The translations under genes were made by a program, and so were the position numbers. Under the pieces are notes generated by a model. The model saw nothing but the letters and a program-made list of their open reading frames with translations. It was not told the origin of the DNA and ran no database searches. Shown here piece by piece: positions 16,702 to 24,471 of a DNA stretch of 64,000 nucleotides. Within the stretch, counting starts at the first letter, position 1, and every line of letters begins with the position of its first letter. The stretch lies in the NCBI GenBank assembly GCA_009901575.1, contig WXYP01000001.1:744001-808000 (forward strand). The letters are read 5' to 3'. This DNA comes from Flavobacteriaceae bacterium R38. GTDB lineage: Bacteria > Bacteroidota > Bacteroidia > Flavobacteriales > Flavobacteriaceae.

Positions 16702-16869
16702 CTATACAATTAATTTCTTTCCTTTTGTTATCCACAAAATTGGCCCTATTATTCCAATCATAGATATTAAAATCCAAGTTCTTTTGTCTCCTTTAAAATC
16801 TTTAATTAAAATCAGATAGATAGCCTTAAATGTTGTAATTAATATACGAATAGAAGCAATTGCCCTCAT
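16702..16869 (-). CDS. 55-residue PLDc_N-like small membrane protein
   Basis: This short frame begins with ATG at 16869 and ends with TAG at 16702. The product has an amphipathic N-terminus (MRAIASIRILITTFKAIYL) and, after a charged turn DFKGDKRTW, a hydrophobic stretch ILISMIGIIGPILWITKGKK. The tail pattern, aromatic then G-P-hydrophobic-W/Y then basic residues, resembles the short PLDc_N (phospholipase D-nuclease N-terminal) membrane domain found as tiny stand-alone proteins. Clean reading frame and sensible composition support a gene. Function is unknown. Confidence 0.55.
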   Translation of the reverse strand: MRAIASIRILITTFKAIYLILIKDFKGDKRTWILISMIGIIGPILWITKGKKLIV

Positions 16870-16968
16870 CTCTATTATGATTATTATAAAATCCTTATTG
16901 ATGTAAGAGGTAATGAGATTAGGTAAAATTAAATATGAAGGTGTTTCGATAATGAAAAACTTTTTTGG

Positions 16969-17445
16969 TCAATTGAATCTTCTAAACCAATTAGCAATGG
17001 ATTTATGTTGATATTCAATTTGATTCTCATCTAAATAAGATTTGATGTTTAATAAATCAGTATTATTTAATTCAATTACTTCTTTAAAGAACGGATTAGC
17101 TTCTACTAAATAGTGTTTGTTTTGTTCTTTGCTAATTTTGATTATTTTGATGTTAGAAAGTAAGAATTCAGATTGTTTATGATCTTTACTTATAACAATT
17201 TTTCTGTTAGCAAACTCTATATTCCCTATTCTTGTATAAAGAACAGAATTTAATAAGACAATAATGAAATATAATATTATTATGCATGTTGAAGTGATAT
17301 TTACAACTGTATTTTGGGTCAATATGTTTATATTCAACATCCTTAAAACAGATATGATTATTGCTAACCAAAGAATAAGTTGATAATACGGAGAAAAACT
17401 TTTAAAGTTTTTCAAATAATTCGAATTTATAATATCAAATTTCAT
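16969..17445 (-). CDS. Hypothetical two-helix membrane protein
   Basis: The 158-residue protein is not assigned to a family by me. Two membrane helices follow a short polar start (about residues 21-40, LILWLAIIISVLRML, and 49-67, ITSTCIIILYFIIVLL). The rest is a soluble domain with alternating strands (EFANRKIVISKD, EFLLSNIKIIKISKEQ, HYLVEANPFFKEVIEL) and a terminal helix. That layout resembles a small membrane-anchored PH-like or PqqD-like fold, but this is only shape. It lies next to the RiPP precursor pocket; no functional link can be shown. Confidence 0.6.
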   Translation of the reverse strand: MKFDIINSNYLKNFKSFSPYYQLILWLAIIISVLRMLNINILTQNTVVNITSTCIIILYFIIVLLNSVLYTRIGNIEFANRKIVISKDHKQSEFLLSNIKIIKISKEQNKHYLVEANPFFKEVIELNNTDLLNIKSYLDENQIEYQHKSIANWFRRFN

Positions 17446-17782
17446 ATGTTACATAATAATATACCTCAGATTAACTATTTTATTTTTACATCTAAAATAA
17501 CAGTTCTTTTCTCAAATAAGAAAAATATTATGAGTATAATACACTAAACTATTCCAGGAGATTTATTAGAGAGGGCTCTATTTAATTAAATATTATAGTA
17601 GACCAGGGACTTTAGATTTTCGACAATATTAATATTAGTGAAACAAGTATTAAGATGAACCCATTTAAAAGCAATTGAGTATGCAATTGAAAGAGAAAAC
17701 CCTCAAAAGAAGTATAAGAGGGTTTAAAACGATGCTCTGATTTAAATCAAAGATTCAATATGAAGAAAAGGAGGGATAATCC
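17446..17782. other. Intergenic stretch with one terminator
   Basis: These 337 bases hold no convincing gene. I see only AT-rich DNA, a short palindrome (AATATTAATATT near 17625) and the terminator hairpin at 17696-17725 that closes the RiPP precursor transcript. Confidence 0.6.
17696..17725 (-). terminator. Terminator of RiPP precursor A
   Basis: AAAACCCTC and GAGGGTTT form the stem; on the minus strand it ends in GGGTTTTC, a short T-tract. It lies about 58 bases beyond the stop of the precursor gene. Confidence 0.6.
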
Positions 17783-17998
17783 TTAATCTTCAAAATAGAT
17801 TTTTTTACATATTTCGACGCATAATGTATTTTCTGAAGGTACACAACCGAAAGATTTAGGAGGTTCGATAGGGTTAGGATCAATACAACTTAAATATCCC
17901 GACGAATCACTTGTTCTACCTCCTTGAATTCCAACTTGAGTAATTAGAGCAATAGATTTTTTGTTAAGGTTTAATGATTTAAGATTCTTTTTTTTCAT
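17783..17998 (-). CDS. RiPP precursor A (lanthipeptide-like leader, 4 core Cys)
   Basis: This 71-residue peptide has the Bacteroidota leader pattern: MKKKNLKSLNLNKKSIALI, then a Gly-Gly at 26-27. The core after GG is rich in Ser, Pro and Cys (four Cys: SC, GC, LC, IC). Leaders of the form LxLNKKxI are found in class I lanthipeptide and related precursors in this phylum, where the GG is a peptidase cleavage site. No modification enzyme, radical SAM protein, LanB/LanC or C39 peptidase exporter is nearby, so the peptide is an orphan whose partners must be elsewhere. It has its own upstream region and terminator. Confidence 0.75.
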   Translation of the reverse strand: MKKKNLKSLNLNKKSIALITQVGIQGGRTSDSSGYLSCIDPNPIEPPKSFGCVPSENTLCVEICKKIYFED

Positions 17999-18320
17999 GA
18001 ATATTTAAATTATGGTTAATAACAAAATAAATGTACAATAAGAAAGAATTATTATAATGATGTTTTTACATAAAAAAAGTACAAATAAACCATAGGACTA
18101 ATAAGTAAAAAAACATAACATTATTAGTAAGTTTACTTATCATTTAAACTAAGAATAATAAAAAATAACTATGCTTATTTATGTTTATAGAGTTTAAATA
18201 GTTGATAAGATTTAATCTCAAGTACTACAAATACTATAAAGTAATTAGAAACATTGTTTGAAGAGAGTATAGTATAAAAAAGCAGAACTAAAGCCCTGCT
18301 TTTATTTTAGATTATTAAAC
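17999..18320. other. Intergenic stretch with promoter region and terminator
   Basis: These 322 bases hold no gene I can support. The part next to precursor A (about 18001-18045) carries a leader motif shared with precursors B and C (minus strand TTATTGTA, then TTATTAACCATAA). The far end has the terminator of precursor B at 18277-18308. Confidence 0.55.
18277..18308 (-). terminator. Terminator of RiPP precursor B
   Basis: AAAAAGCAG pairs with CTGCTTTT around a short loop; on the minus strand the stem is followed by six T. It lies just after the stop of precursor B. Confidence 0.7.
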
Positions 18321-18551
18321 TCAACCACCATTAAAAACAAGACTTCTTTTCCATATGCAATCTACAATATGTGTACAATCAGCATTTGACGGACATTCAT
18401 TATCTAAAATTGTAGCGCCATTATCGCAATCTCCATTGTCTGGTATTAGAGAAATACAAGCTTCAAGGCTTCCTCCGGTTAGTTTTTGAGATTTAAAATT
18501 AGAAATAGATTGTTTGTTAAGATTTAGATTTTTAAATTTCTTTTTTTTCAT
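18321..18551 (-). CDS. RiPP precursor B (lanthipeptide-like leader, 5 core Cys)
   Basis: The start is the ATG at 18551; a longer frame from 18740 exists, but its extra 63 residues are low-complexity and cross the upstream terminator. The 76-residue product begins MKKKKFKNLNLNKQSI, nearly identical to precursor A, with Gly-Gly at about 26-27. The core contains five Cys and many Asp/Asn, and ends in GG. It is probably a processed and exported modified peptide. It shares a conserved 5' leader with precursors A and C, so the three are likely regulated together. Confidence 0.75.
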   Translation of the reverse strand: MKKKKFKNLNLNKQSISNFKSQKLTGGSLEACISLIPDNGDCDNGATILDNECPSNADCTHIVDCIWKRSLVFNGG

Positions 18552-18691
18552 GATAGAAAATTTATGATTAATAATGAAATAAAAATAGGTGCAGATAATA
18601 TAAAGTAAAAGAGAAGTTACTCTTGATTCATGAACTAAGAGTATATTATTTAACGCACATTGGTTTAGCCTTTTAGAAGAATATAAGGTAT

Positions 18692-18714
18692 AAAAAAAGC
18701 GAACCGAAGCTCGC
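18692..18714 (-). terminator. Terminator of RiPP precursor C (UUCG loop)
   Basis: On the minus strand GCGAGC, TTCG, GTTCGC form a very stable cUUCGg tetraloop hairpin (one G-U pair), followed by seven T. It lies 35 bases after the precursor C stop. Confidence 0.85.
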
Positions 18715-18748
18715 CTGATTTTATCATCAATGATATCCACAACTATTA

Positions 18749-18943
18749 CTAGCAGCCACCATCTTCATCATAAATACTTATACATGAGCCGCATAAACAA
18801 TCTTCATCACTTTCACACTGATTGCTATCATGGCAACCGAATCCCGACGACACACCATCACCATTATGCCCTCCATTAATAGCTTTTAATATTGATTTTT
18901 CTAATTTTTGTACTCCTTTTAATCTTAAAATATTTTTTAACAT
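18749..18943 (-). CDS. RiPP/bacteriocin precursor C (GG leader, 6 core Cys)
   Basis: The 64-residue peptide begins MLKNILRLKGVQKLEKSIL and reaches a Gly-Gly at 24-25 (INGG). This leader differs from A and B and resembles bacteriocin/ComC-type double-glycine leaders (hydrophobic residues spaced before GG). The core has six Cys in a Ser/Asp/Gly-rich chain (QCESDEDCLCGSC) and ends GGC. It could form disulfides or thioether rings. No exporter or maturase lies alongside. The 5' leader resembles those of precursors A and B. Confidence 0.75.
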   Translation of the reverse strand: MLKNILRLKGVQKLEKSILKAINGGHNGDGVSSGFGCHDSNQCESDEDCLCGSCISIYDEDGGC

Positions 18944-19104
18944 GATATAAAATTTATTGATTAGTAATTAGAATAAAAATACAATAAGGGAAAACAATTT
19001 TTACGTTTTAAAACCTCAAAATAGTTATCAGTTTACCATAAAAAATATGATAAAAAAGTAAGTAATCATGGATAAAATCATCTAAGTAATGATTACTAAA
19101 AATT

Positions 19105-19140
19105 AAAAACCTCCTGTTTGATTCAGAAGGTTTTATTTTT
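19105..19140 (-). terminator. Terminator after nhaC-like gene
   Basis: AAAAACCT and AGGTTTT pair, with an inner CTG/CAG stem; T- and A-rich flanks allow use in both directions. It separates the antiporter gene from the RiPP pocket. Confidence 0.72.
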
Positions 19141-19158
19141 AAGTCTTTCTTCTAACTC

Positions 19159-20643
19159 CTACAATTTATTGGTGAGTTGTTTGATTTTAATATTAAAAGC
19201 AGCAAATAATAAGGTCATAAACGGACTCAACCAATTGAATACAGCGTATAAGAAGTATTCCCCGACTCCAACACCTAATACTCCACTATGATAAGCACCA
19301 CAGGTGTTCCATGGGACTAGTACTGAAGTTACCGTACCCGAATCTTCCAGGGTTCTACTTAAGTTTTCCGGAGCCAAACCTTTATCTTTATAAGCTTTGG
19401 AAAACATTTTTCCGGGAACAACTAAAGCTAAATATTGATCTGAAGCAGTAACGTTTAAAGCTAAACAACTGGCTACAGTACTGGCAAATAGACCAAAAGT
19501 AGTAGTTGCCAGACTTAACAAAGCTTTACTTATCCTGGATAAGGCTCCAATACCATCCATCACGCCTCCAAAAACCATAGCGCATATAATCAACCATATG
19601 GTACTTAACATGCCTTCCATGCCTTTGGCAGAGAATAATCCGTTTAAAGCAGGATTGTCTGTAGCTACAGAGGTATTCACTGTTATGGCATTCATCACCC
19701 CCTTGTATGCAGCATTAAAATTTAAAGTTTTTTCTCCTGATACACTTAAAACTACATCCGGTTGTGCTATAATGGCAACAATACCTCCTAAAAGTGTACC
19801 TATTAATAAGGCTAATAATGGAGGTGTTTTCTTCAGAATTAAAAGAACCACGACTATTGGAACTATAAATAACCAACCGTTAATATTAAAAGAAGATTTT
19901 ATTGAAGTAAGAATAGACTCCGTATCTGCTGCTCCAGATGTATCTATCGTAAATCCGAGGATAATAAAAACCAAAAGCGTTACTACAATAGTAGGAACAG
20001 TTGTTAATGCCATATATCTGATATGACTAAATAATTCTCCCCCAGCCATGGCAGGTGCAAGATTGGTCGTATCGCTTAGCGGGGACATCTTATCTCCAAA
20101 ATAAGCCCCGGAAAGTACAGCTCCAGCAGTCATTCCTAATGAAACACCTAAAGCATCTCCAATACCTATTAGTGCAATACCGACAGTAGCAGCAGTTGTC
20201 CAGCTACTTCCTGTAGCTATAGAAATGATTGAACATATGATCACACAAGCTGCTAAAAATATAGTCGGATTTAATATTTGTAATCCGTAATAAATCATAG
20301 AGGGGATAATACCACTGATCAACCATGTTCCTGCTAATGCCCCTACCATTAATAGGATAAGGATAGCCCCGGCAGTCGATTTGATATTCTCGGCAACTTC
20401 AGAGAGCATTTGCTTGTAAGATACTTTGTTGAAAAAACCAACAATTGCAGCCACGGCTCCACCTAATAATAATATAAACTGATTAGATCCGCTCAGGGCA
20501 TTATCTCCAAAAACATACACATTATAGGCCAGCATGCCAACCAGGACAAAAACAGGAAGTAAGGCTTCCCATATGCTTAATTCTTTATTTTCTACAATGC
20601 TTTCATCTTGTGGTTGATTGGGTTTAATATCCTGACTCTCCAT
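19159..20643 (-). CDS. nhaC: Na+/H+ antiporter, NhaC family
   Basis: The 494-residue membrane protein has about 11-13 hydrophobic segments. The NhaC/ArsB-like signature is visible in ATGSSWTTAATVGIALIGIGDALG and GAYFGDKMSPLSDTTNLAPAMAGG, the family's ion-binding region, repeated near the end by VLVPWNTCGAYHSGVLGV. The family exchanges sodium for protons, or malate/lactate and sodium in some relatives; the specific exchange is not clear. It is monocistronic, with a terminator downstream. Confidence 0.92.
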   Translation of the reverse strand: MESQDIKPNQPQDESIVENKELSIWEALLPVFVLVGMLAYNVYVFGDNALSGSNQFILLLGGAVAAIVGFFNKVSYKQMLSEVAENIKSTAGAILILLMVGALAGTWLISGIIPSMIYYGLQILNPTIFLAACVIICSIISIATGSSWTTAATVGIALIGIGDALGVSLGMTAGAVLSGAYFGDKMSPLSDTTNLAPAMAGGELFSHIRYMALTTVPTIVVTLLVFIILGFTIDTSGAADTESILTSIKSSFNINGWLFIVPIVVVLLILKKTPPLLALLIGTLLGGIVAIIAQPDVVLSVSGEKTLNFNAAYKGVMNAITVNTSVATDNPALNGLFSAKGMEGMLSTIWLIICAMVFGGVMDGIGALSRISKALLSLATTTFGLFASTVASCLALNVTASDQYLALVVPGKMFSKAYKDKGLAPENLSRTLEDSGTVTSVLVPWNTCGAYHSGVLGVGVGEYFLYAVFNWLSPFMTLLFAAFNIKIKQLTNKL

Positions 20644-20723
20644 GAAGTTTACTTTTTTGAAATGTAATAATACGATTTTGTATTTCTTCTGGCAAATGCT
20701 TCATTGAATCTTAGAAATTGAAT

Positions 20724-21944
20724 CTAATTTAAAGTAACTTCAGGGGTTAGAATATTTAATGCTATCATGCATTCTTTCATAATATTATATGTGCGTTCAA
20801 TATCATTGTCCAAACCAATAGAAAAACGAATCAATCCGTTAGAAAGTCCTAAATCTTCTTGTTCTTCTAATGGTATTTCAGAAGAAGTAGAAGTACCCGG
20901 AGCACAAAATAAAGTTTTATAAAAGCCGAGACTTACAGCCAGGTAACCTAAGTTTTTACTTTGCATAAGTTCCATAAGTTCATTAGCTTTTTCCAGGGAA
21001 CCAATATCAAGTGTTAGCATCCCGCCGTAACCATATTCCGGATTTAATTGTTTTTTTATGATATGATGCCCGGTGTGAGATTCCAACCCGGGGTATACAA
21101 CACGTAACCCGTCTTTTTCAAATTGCTGCGCCAAATACAATGCGTTTTCACTATGTTTTTTAATTCGGATATGCAGCGTTCGTAAATTTTTAAGGATAGA
21201 TGAAGCTCTAACGCTATCCATAGTACTTCCTAAAAGCATGCATGCTCCGTCATTTACGTCTTTCAATTTTAAAATCAACTCTTTTGTTCCGCAGATCACT
21301 CCACCAACACAATCACTACTACCATTGATAAATTTTGTCAAACTATGAATAACGATATCTGCACCTAATTTTGCAGGAGAAATGGATAACGGAGAAAAAG
21401 TATTATCAACAACTAAAGGAATATTGTGTTTTTTTGCAATATGAGATAACGCCTCAATATTTGCAATTTCTAATAACGGATTACTAACGGTTTCGCAGTA
21501 TAACATCTTAGTTTTCTCTGTTATAGAAGCCTCTACTTTTTCCAGATCGGTAATATCAGTAAACGAAGTGCTAATGTTTAATTTTGGCAAAAAGTTTTTC
21601 ATAAAAGCATAGGTACCACCATAAATTGTTCTGCTGGAAACAATATGAGTATCTGCCTCACAATATTGTAGTATTATTGCAGTGATGGCTCCCATTCCTG
21701 AAGCTGTTATTGTCGCTGCTTCTGTACCTTCCATAGCAGCCAGGGCTTCTCCCAGGTATAAATTAGAAGGAGAAGAATGTCTTGAATAAAGATAACATCC
21801 TTCAGTATTTCCTTCAAAGGTATCAAACATTGTTTTTGCTGATAAAAAGGTATAGGTAGAAGAATCTGAAATGGACGGATTAATACCTCCGAATTCTCCG
21901 AAGTATTGTAAATCCTGGATACTGTTAGCAGGTTTAAATGACAT
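20724..21944 (-). CDS. Methionine gamma-lyase-like PLP enzyme (Cys/Met metabolism)
   Basis: The 406-residue fold-type I PLP enzyme belongs to the cystathionine gamma-synthase/lyase family. The PLP lysine lies in HSLTKFINGSSDCVGG; YSRHSSPSN near residue 55 contains the Tyr-Arg phosphate-contact pair, and ASGMGAITA follows. Candidates are methionine gamma-lyase, cystathionine gamma-lyase or O-acetylhomoserine sulfhydrylase. The divergent Lrp regulator resembles Lrp-controlled methionine gamma-lyase pairs, so I favour Met degradation, but reaction specificity cannot be proved from sequence. It shares a 185-base intergenic region with the regulator. Confidence 0.85.
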   Translation of the reverse strand: MSFKPANSIQDLQYFGEFGGINPSISDSSTYTFLSAKTMFDTFEGNTEGCYLYSRHSSPSNLYLGEALAAMEGTEAATITASGMGAITAIILQYCEADTHIVSSRTIYGGTYAFMKNFLPKLNISTSFTDITDLEKVEASITEKTKMLYCETVSNPLLEIANIEALSHIAKKHNIPLVVDNTFSPLSISPAKLGADIVIHSLTKFINGSSDCVGGVICGTKELILKLKDVNDGACMLLGSTMDSVRASSILKNLRTLHIRIKKHSENALYLAQQFEKDGLRVVYPGLESHTGHHIIKKQLNPEYGYGGMLTLDIGSLEKANELMELMQSKNLGYLAVSLGFYKTLFCAPGTSTSSEIPLEEQEDLGLSNGLIRFSIGLDNDIERTYNIMKECMIALNILTPEVTLN

Positions 21945-22000
21945 ACTGTTTGATTTTAAATTTCATCAAAATAACTTATAAATAGATTAAAAATCATTTA

Positions 22001-22030
22001 AATAGTTTTATTTTAAAATATAAAACTATT
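22001..22030. promoter_or_regulatory. Inverted repeat in the lrp / PLP-enzyme divergent promoter
   Basis: AATAGTTTTAT and ATAAAACTATT form a perfect 11-base inverted repeat with an 8-base centre. It lies midway between the divergent genes. It is a plausible Lrp dimer site controlling both, by position only; the DNA is very AT-rich, so chance similarity is not excluded. Confidence 0.45.
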
Positions 22031-22129
22031 ATTAATTATTATTTTAGATTTTTATTCTATATAATCGATTTTATATTACATTATGAAGAAAAATTTTCAG
22101 AGAATCAACAAATAAAATATTGTTTGCAG

Positions 22130-22591
22130 ATGTTTAAACTAGATACTATTGATAAGAAATTATTGCAATTGCTGCAGGAAGACAGTAAAAGAACTAATAA
22201 AGAGTTATCACATCATCTCAATTTATCTGTTACCGCTGTCTTTGAACGGATAAAACGTTTGGAAAAAGAAAAGGTAATTACCAGGTATGTCGCTTTGATA
22301 GATAAAGAGAAGGTAAAAAAGCCATTTATGGTATTTTGTCATATCAAACTGGTGCAACATAGTAAAGAGTTTTTAACCAAATTTGAGTTGCAGGTAAAGA
22401 AACTGGATGAAGTTACGGAATGCTATCATGTAAGTGGAGATTATGATTATATTTTAAAAGTTTATGTAGAAGACATGGTTGCATACCGGGAGTTTATGAT
22501 TACTAAATTAACTACGTTACAACATATTGGCAGTACACATAGCACTTTTATGATTGGAGAAGTAAAAAATACTACAGCAATAACTATTTAA
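22130..22591 (+). CDS. Lrp/AsnC-family transcriptional regulator
   Basis: The 153-residue Lrp-family protein starts best at the ATG at 22130, two codons after a TTG. It has an N-terminal helix-turn-helix (LDTIDKKLLQLLQEDSKRTNKELSHHLNLSVTAVFERIKRLEKEKVI) and a C-terminal amino-acid-binding RAM domain ending GEVKNTTAITI. Such proteins form octamers that wrap DNA and respond to amino acids such as methionine, leucine or cysteine. It stands divergent from a Cys/Met PLP enzyme, its likely target. Confidence 0.95.
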   Translation: MFKLDTIDKKLLQLLQEDSKRTNKELSHHLNLSVTAVFERIKRLEKEKVITRYVALIDKEKVKKPFMVFCHIKLVQHSKEFLTKFELQVKKLDEVTECYHVSGDYDYILKVYVEDMVAYREFMITKLTTLQHIGSTHSTFMIGEVKNTTAITI

Positions 22592-22766
22592 GAATGGAAG
22601 ATGAAGATGATATAATCTGGTGTAAATCTGACTAAAAACCTCTTGCTTTATAGTATTTAATGGAGAAGATAGAGGCTTCCTAAATAAATTCAAATATACA
22701 AGTAACATTTACAGAGGTTTTACGTCTAAATCTTATAAATCTAATTTCATCAATCTAAAATCAAAA

Positions 22767-24374
22767 ATGACAAGAAAATTATTATTAATCACCTTAATCA
22801 CGACCTTATTTACTTCTTGCGCAAGTATTGAAAAACATAATTTACAAGTTACAAAATTACATCCTGTAGCAGATTTACATGAAGATATAAATAAAGTTTA
22901 CACACAGTTAAAGCGTCACCATCCACATTTATATCAATTTACATCTAAAGAAACCTTAGATTTTAAGTTTGATAGCTTAAAAACGGCGATTAATAGACCA
23001 ATGGATAGCCGTACATTTTATAAGCAATTGGCAGCAGTTACAAAGCAAATAGGTCAAGGACATATGTCTTTAAGACTTCCGGAGAAACGACTTTTTAAAA
23101 AAGAACGTAAAGCATTAAAAGGTTCTAAGTTTGATATTGATAATTTGGATTATGAGTATTTAAATGGAAAACTATGGGTTGTTAATGCAAGAGGCAAAGA
23201 TTCTATATTGATAGGTAGTGAAGTTGTAAAAGTAAATGAAGAAACCACTCAAGAGTTGATTAAAAAATATAAAAAAATAATTCGCTCAGATGGTTATAAT
23301 AAAACTCGTCAAAACAGAGTAGTCGGTAGATGGTTTATGGAGTATTATACTATATATAAAGGGCGATTTGATAGTATTACATTAACTTTTAAAAATTCTG
23401 ATTCTGTTTTTGTTAAAAAATATAGAAGAATCTTTAAACCTGAATTAACAAAAGTAAAGAGTGATTCTACCAAAACAAGTTCAACTAAAATTGTAAAAAC
23501 ACTTAAAACGAAACTCACTAAAGAAGAAAAACGAGTCAAAAAAACTCAAAGAAAAGCACTAAAGAAGCGTAATAGAAAGTATGGTTACATTGCTTCCCGA
23601 AAAGAATATACACGAAACTTAAATTTTGTAGGTAAGGACAGCTCAGTAGCTGTATTAAAAATAAGAGGATTTACCAATGGAAAATATAAGGAGTTTTATG
23701 CAGAAACTTTTGCTGAAATAGATAAACGTGACTCAAAGGCATTAGTAATTGATTTAAGAGATAATGGAGGCGGTAGATTAAATGAAATAACAGATTTATA
23801 TACCTATCTCACTAACAAAAACTTTAAAATGGTTAATTATGGAGAAGTGAATAGTCGTACCCCTACTTTTAAAGTGTTAATGAGTAATACTAGATCAATT
23901 GGTAGCAAAATATTTAGTGGTATTCTTTCTCCGATAATTATAACTCATAATTTATTAAAAACAACCAGAAAAGATGGCAAATTATACTATAAGTTTTCTG
24001 CCTCTAAAGAAAAAGAACCAAACCCATTGCATTATAAAGGACCTATTTATGTGATTACTAACGGAAATTCATTTTCGGCATCATCAGTATTGTCGACACA
24101 ACTACATGGTAATAAACGAGCTACTTTTGTAGGAGAAGAAACAGGAGGTGCATATAATGGGACAGTAGCAGGGCAATTTAAAATTTATGAATTGCCAAAT
24201 ACTAAAATCCGAGCTCGTATAGGGTTAATGTATATTGATACTCCTTTTAAAGTAAATCCGGATGGATACGGTGTAAAGCCAGATGTAAAAATCTTGCCAA
24301 CAATCCAAGATCGTTTAGAAAAGAGAGACCCGGAATTAGAGTGGGTGTTAAAAGATATTGAAAGTAAAAAATAA
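22767..24374 (+). CDS. S41-family peptidase lipoprotein
   Basis: The 535-residue protein has a lipoprotein signal with Cys18 (LFTSC), so it is anchored in the cell envelope. The C-terminal half is an S41 (tail-specific protease) domain with KALVIDLRDNGGG and the nucleophile segment GNSFSASS near residues 433-440, followed by GEETGG. No PDZ domain is obvious; between the N-terminal helical region and the protease lies a Lys-rich stretch (about 220-270). Substrates are unknown. It stands between the Lrp gene and lpdA. Confidence 0.88.
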   Translation: MTRKLLLITLITTLFTSCASIEKHNLQVTKLHPVADLHEDINKVYTQLKRHHPHLYQFTSKETLDFKFDSLKTAINRPMDSRTFYKQLAAVTKQIGQGHMSLRLPEKRLFKKERKALKGSKFDIDNLDYEYLNGKLWVVNARGKDSILIGSEVVKVNEETTQELIKKYKKIIRSDGYNKTRQNRVVGRWFMEYYTIYKGRFDSITLTFKNSDSVFVKKYRRIFKPELTKVKSDSTKTSSTKIVKTLKTKLTKEEKRVKKTQRKALKKRNRKYGYIASRKEYTRNLNFVGKDSSVAVLKIRGFTNGKYKEFYAETFAEIDKRDSKALVIDLRDNGGGRLNEITDLYTYLTNKNFKMVNYGEVNSRTPTFKVLMSNTRSIGSKIFSGILSPIIITHNLLKTTRKDGKLYYKFSASKEKEPNPLHYKGPIYVITNGNSFSASSVLSTQLHGNKRATFVGEETGGAYNGTVAGQFKIYELPNTKIRARIGLMYIDTPFKVNPDGYGVKPDVKILPTIQDRLEKRDPELEWVLKDIESKK

Positions 24375-24431
24375 GTTTTTCGTCTATTTAAAGAACCATT
24401 TTAAAAATTCGTAAAACCACAATCTAAATTG

Positions 24432-24439
24432 TATTTTTG
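24432..24439 (+). promoter_or_regulatory. lpdA -7 promoter element
   Basis: TATTTTTG fits the Bacteroidota -7 consensus TAnnTTTG and lies 32 bases before the lpdA ATG. No clear TTTG stands at the matching -33 position, so confidence is limited. Confidence 0.4.
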
Positions 24440-24471
24440 TGGAATAATTTATATCAAAGAACAATCACTTT

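Noticed and set aside
18552-18740. 63-residue N-terminal extension of RiPP precursor B
   Set aside because: It overlaps the terminator of precursor C and lacks the leader pattern, which begins at the ATG at 18551.
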